Origin: Sedimentibacter sp. MB31-C6
GTDB taxonomy: Bacteria > Bacillota > Clostridia > Tissierellales > Sedimentibacteraceae
Assembly: GCF_035934735.1 (NCBI RefSeq)
Contig: NZ_CP142396.1
Coordinates: 2,790,001 to 2,854,000 of the forward strand
Direction: 5' to 3'
DNA length: 64,000 nucleotides
A program made the position numbers and the translations under genes. Below, one piece after another: positions 61,868 through 64,000 of the stretch; within the stretch, counting starts at the first letter, position 1, and every line of letters begins with the position of its first letter. The notes beneath the pieces were generated by a model, which was not told the DNA's origin, searched no databases, and saw only the letters and a program-made list of their open reading frames with translations.

Positions 61868-62626
61868 TTATACAAACTGTTTCACAGTCTCCGTCATAAT
61901 TTTTCTTTTTGCAATTCTTATAGCTTTATTTTTTTGTATATCATAAAAGAATTTATACATTAACCCTGCTGTAGTTTTTTGAGCTAGCAATAAAACTTTC
62001 GAAGTAATTTTATAAAAACGCATATGTTCATTTTTAATATTAGAATACATATTATATGTATTTATTGCTTGTTTACTATTATAAAGAATGTAATATTTCA
62101 ATGAATTATTATATATTCCTCCATTGGAAATTTTAAATTCTTCATGGTGTTTATACATTTTGATTACCCAATTTTCATAACTTCTATGATCGTTTAACAA
62201 TTCAATATTAGCATGTTGGGGAACTGTTAAATCTTGAATTAAATGACAAGCAGCACCTAGATAAAACATCGCTCCTTTTATATCATCATTAAAATATTCA
62301 TTAAGGGCTTTTTTATAGTAAAAGATACATTCTCTCTTAGCATTACTATTTCCATATAATCCCCTATCTTTTTTTGGATTATAAAAATGATTGCTACTTT
62401 TTAAATCTTGGTCTGCCCAAACAGCGCCTGCATTGATTTCATTAATGTAATTATTTAAAATATTATATACATCTATATGGCCATCATTCTTTAATATTAC
62501 TAATGACTGATTATTAATAAATTTATGAACAATACATTCAGTTTTGATTATTCTTTTCTTTAATGGATTAACAGCCTTTAAAATATTTTTATATACTAAT
62601 GAATAAGATCTTTCTATTGATATCAT
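61868..62626 (-). CDS. Zinc-dependent phospholipase C-like protein
   Basis: A 252-residue protein matching the helical catalytic domain of zinc phospholipases C (alpha-toxin type). It has GAVWADQDLKSSNHFYNPKK, then the metal-binding FYLGAACHLIQDLTVPQHAN (His..Asp..His) and HRSYENWV. There is no obvious signal peptide and no C-terminal lipid-binding domain, so a role as a secreted toxin is unlikely. Similar short proteins are common in Clostridia. The start at 62626 is served by AAAGGTGA; a TTG five codons upstream overlaps that site. Confidence 0.78.
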   Translation of the reverse strand: MISIERSYSLVYKNILKAVNPLKKRIIKTECIVHKFINNQSLVILKNDGHIDVYNILNNYINEINAGAVWADQDLKSSNHFYNPKKDRGLYGNSNAKRECIFYYKKALNEYFNDDIKGAMFYLGAACHLIQDLTVPQHANIELLNDHRSYENWVIKMYKHHEEFKISNGGIYNNSLKYYILYNSKQAINTYNMYSNIKNEHMRFYKITSKVLLLAQKTTAGLMYKFFYDIQKNKAIRIAKRKIMTETVKQFV

Positions 62627-62729
62627 ATATTCACCTTTCAAATTAATATATTAAAAGTATTTTGCACATGTTTTATAGTATTATCCTAAGAAAACTTCAA
62701 TTTTGTTGTATTTAAATTACAGTACATTT

Positions 62730-64000
62730 TTAAAGGCTTTGTTGAGCATTTTTTCCAAAATACATTCCTATAATTAATGTTATTATTTCTGATAACGGAA
62801 AACTAATCCATATCCCAGTCATACCAAAAAAGTATGATAGTAATATAGCTAATGGAACAATAATACATCCGCTACGTAAAATTGAAATAATGTATGCATG
62901 TTTTGGTTCGTTTATGGAACTTAATGAAGCTGAAATTATAATATTAATTCCAGCAAAGAAGAAACCAGTGAAATATAGATTCAATCCCCTTGATGCAATT
63001 TTAGAAAGGGTTTCTACATTGTCTCTATTGAATATTCCTACCAATGGTTTATTGAAGATAACAACGAGAATATACATTATAACGGAAATAAAGATTGATG
63101 TACTAATTGCATATTTAAATAGTTGTCGTATTTTTTCATTATTACCTTGTCCATAATTTTCACTTAATATCGGTTGTGTTCCTTGAGCAATACCTGTATA
63201 AATAGAAGTTGCAACTAATGCTAAATTAGCTACAATACCATATGCTGCTACACCGGTATTTCCAGCTTGATTTAAGATAAGTAAATTGAATACAATAAGA
63301 ATAATACCTGAAGTAATCTCTGCTATAAAGGAAGATACTCCTAAACTACAATCATGAATTAACTGCTTTATTGATAATTTTGACTTTTGAATATGAAAAT
63401 TATTTTTCTTTTTAAAGTAATGAATCATTAGAATACTCATACTGATAATAGGTGCTAGTCCAGTTGCAAATGCAGCTCCAAACATCCCCCATTTAAAAGT
63501 AAAGATAAAAATATAGTCTAGAAAAATATTAGAAAAACTTCCAATTAACATTCCTAACATGGATAATTTAGGATTTTCATCGTTCCTAACAAAAGAAATA
63601 AAAATGTTATTAAGAATAAAAAAAGGTGCAAAGGATAAAATTGTTTTAAGATAGATATTTGTCATAGCAAAGGTATTTTTATCTGCTCCTAATAAATTGC
63701 TAAGAATTGATGAACCAAATAAACCAATTATAAGAAAAAGTATCCCTGATAGTATACCTATTTTAATGGAGTTTGTAAAAGTAGCATTTGCTTTGTTTTG
63801 TTCATTTTTTGCTCGATAAATTGAAAATCTTGTAGCAGCTCCAATTCCAATCATAAGTCCTGTAGCATGAATAAAACTATAAATAGAAATTGATAAATTT
63901 AGAGATGTTAATCCATTTGCTCCTAATCCTTTAGAGATAAAAAAGGTATCAGCCAAAATATAGCATGAAATTCCAATCATACCTATAATATTAGTTGTCA
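62730..64000 (-). CDS. MATE-family efflux transporter, start beyond the window
   Basis: At least 422 codons of a multidrug/cation-coupled transporter with about 12 membrane segments. MATE features include ILADTFFISKGLGANGLTSL, RFSIYRAKNEQNKANATFTN, a central YGIVANLALVATSIYTGIAQ and QGTQPILSENYGQGNNEKIR. An ATG exists at 63980, but the frame stays open to the edge (TTNIIG before MIGISCYI), and MATE proteins usually have about 20 residues before this point. The true start therefore lies outside. Confidence 0.9.
   Translation of the reverse strand, partial: TTNIIGMIGISCYILADTFFISKGLGANGLTSLNLSISIYSFIHATGLMIGIGAATRFSIYRAKNEQNKANATFTNSIKIGILSGILFLIIGLFGSSILSNLLGADKNTFAMTNIYLKTILSFAPFFILNNIFISFVRNDENPKLSMLGMLIGSFSNIFLDYIFIFTFKWGMFGAAFATGLAPIISMSILMIHYFKKKNNFHIQKSKLSIKQLIHDCSLGVSSFIAEITSGIILIVFNLLILNQAGNTGVAAYGIVANLALVATSIYTGIAQGTQPILSENYGQGNNEKIRQLFKYAISTSIFISVIMYILVVIFNKPLVGIFNRDNVETLSKIASRGLNLYFTGFFFAGINIIISASLSSINEPKHAYIISILRSGCIIVPLAILLSYFFGMTGIWISFPLSEIITLIIGMYFGKNAQQSL

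Noticed and set aside
1-64000. CRISPR array, rRNA or tRNA genes
   Set aside because: No regularly spaced direct repeats, cloverleaf-like sequences with GTTCRANYC cores, or rRNA signature stretches were noticed. The only multi-copy repeats are the irregular structured elements and regulatory motifs reported above.

Overview
The window is AT-rich DNA from a low-GC, Gram-positive, endospore-forming anaerobe, most likely a Clostridia/Tissierellia-type amino-acid fermenter. The evidence is SpoVT, a cotJABC spore-coat operon, a YaaH-like cortex hydrolase, a single-chain PurL, strong AGGAGG ribosome sites and TTGACA-N17-TATTAT promoters. Fermentation genes (butyrate kinase, phosphate butyryltransferase, IorAB) fit this. 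The exact genus cannot be fixed from the sequence alone.

Layout. 1-3.2 kb holds the end of spoVT, a beta-CASP metallo-hydrolase and buk. 3.2-14.4 kb is one complete purine operon, purL-E-C-F-M-N-H-D, behind a consensus promoter with CGAA/TTCG boxes upstream. 14.4-24.7 kb is core sequence: LysM-GH18 hydrolase, ogt, an NhaC antiporter, a thioesterase, EcsC, a Lon-like protease, a stalk-domain lipoprotein, ferredoxin and small conserved proteins. 24.8-30.5 kb is one gene for a 1,901-residue DUF4011-type helicase with a Vsr-like nuclease end, a probable defence protein. It is followed by a TtcA-like PP-loop enzyme.

31.4-36.8 kb is a self-contained sigma-54 regulon. A PrpR-type activator is followed by a 7-bp-arm palindrome, a textbook -24/-12 promoter, then ptb-iorA-iorB. 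With Buk at 2.1 kb these form a route from 2-oxo acids (aryl pyruvates) through acyl-CoA and acyl phosphate to ATP. 36.9-38.5 kb encodes a PII-like protein coupled to a CPA2 antiporter. 38.5-40.8 kb encodes an ABC-F protein behind a promoter, a 39-codon leader ORF and an intrinsic terminator, the layout of an attenuated antibiotic-response gene. 41.1-42.2 kb is cotJABC.

44.5-57 kb is an accessory island. It holds McrB-McrC, an HNH endonuclease with an N-terminal reader-like region, then decaying genes: a CBS pseudogene, a helicase remnant, C-terminal scraps and an M20 hydrolase with a large in-frame deletion. Intact but unfamiliar proteins, including a UPF0158 fusion, lie among them. 57.2-60.2 kb is a TetR regulator with a flavin lipoprotein reductase, visibly higher in G+C, with a palindromic operator on the reductase promoter. 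60.2-61.7 kb is an IS4-like insertion sequence with 18-bp inverted ends and a probable 9-bp target duplication. The window ends with a zinc-phospholipase-C-like protein and a MATE transporter cut by the window edge.

Three copies of a structured intergenic repeat, two copies of a Y-shaped twin-hairpin repeat and a recurrent TCGCAT-N11/12-GCGAA motif are not explained by the genes.
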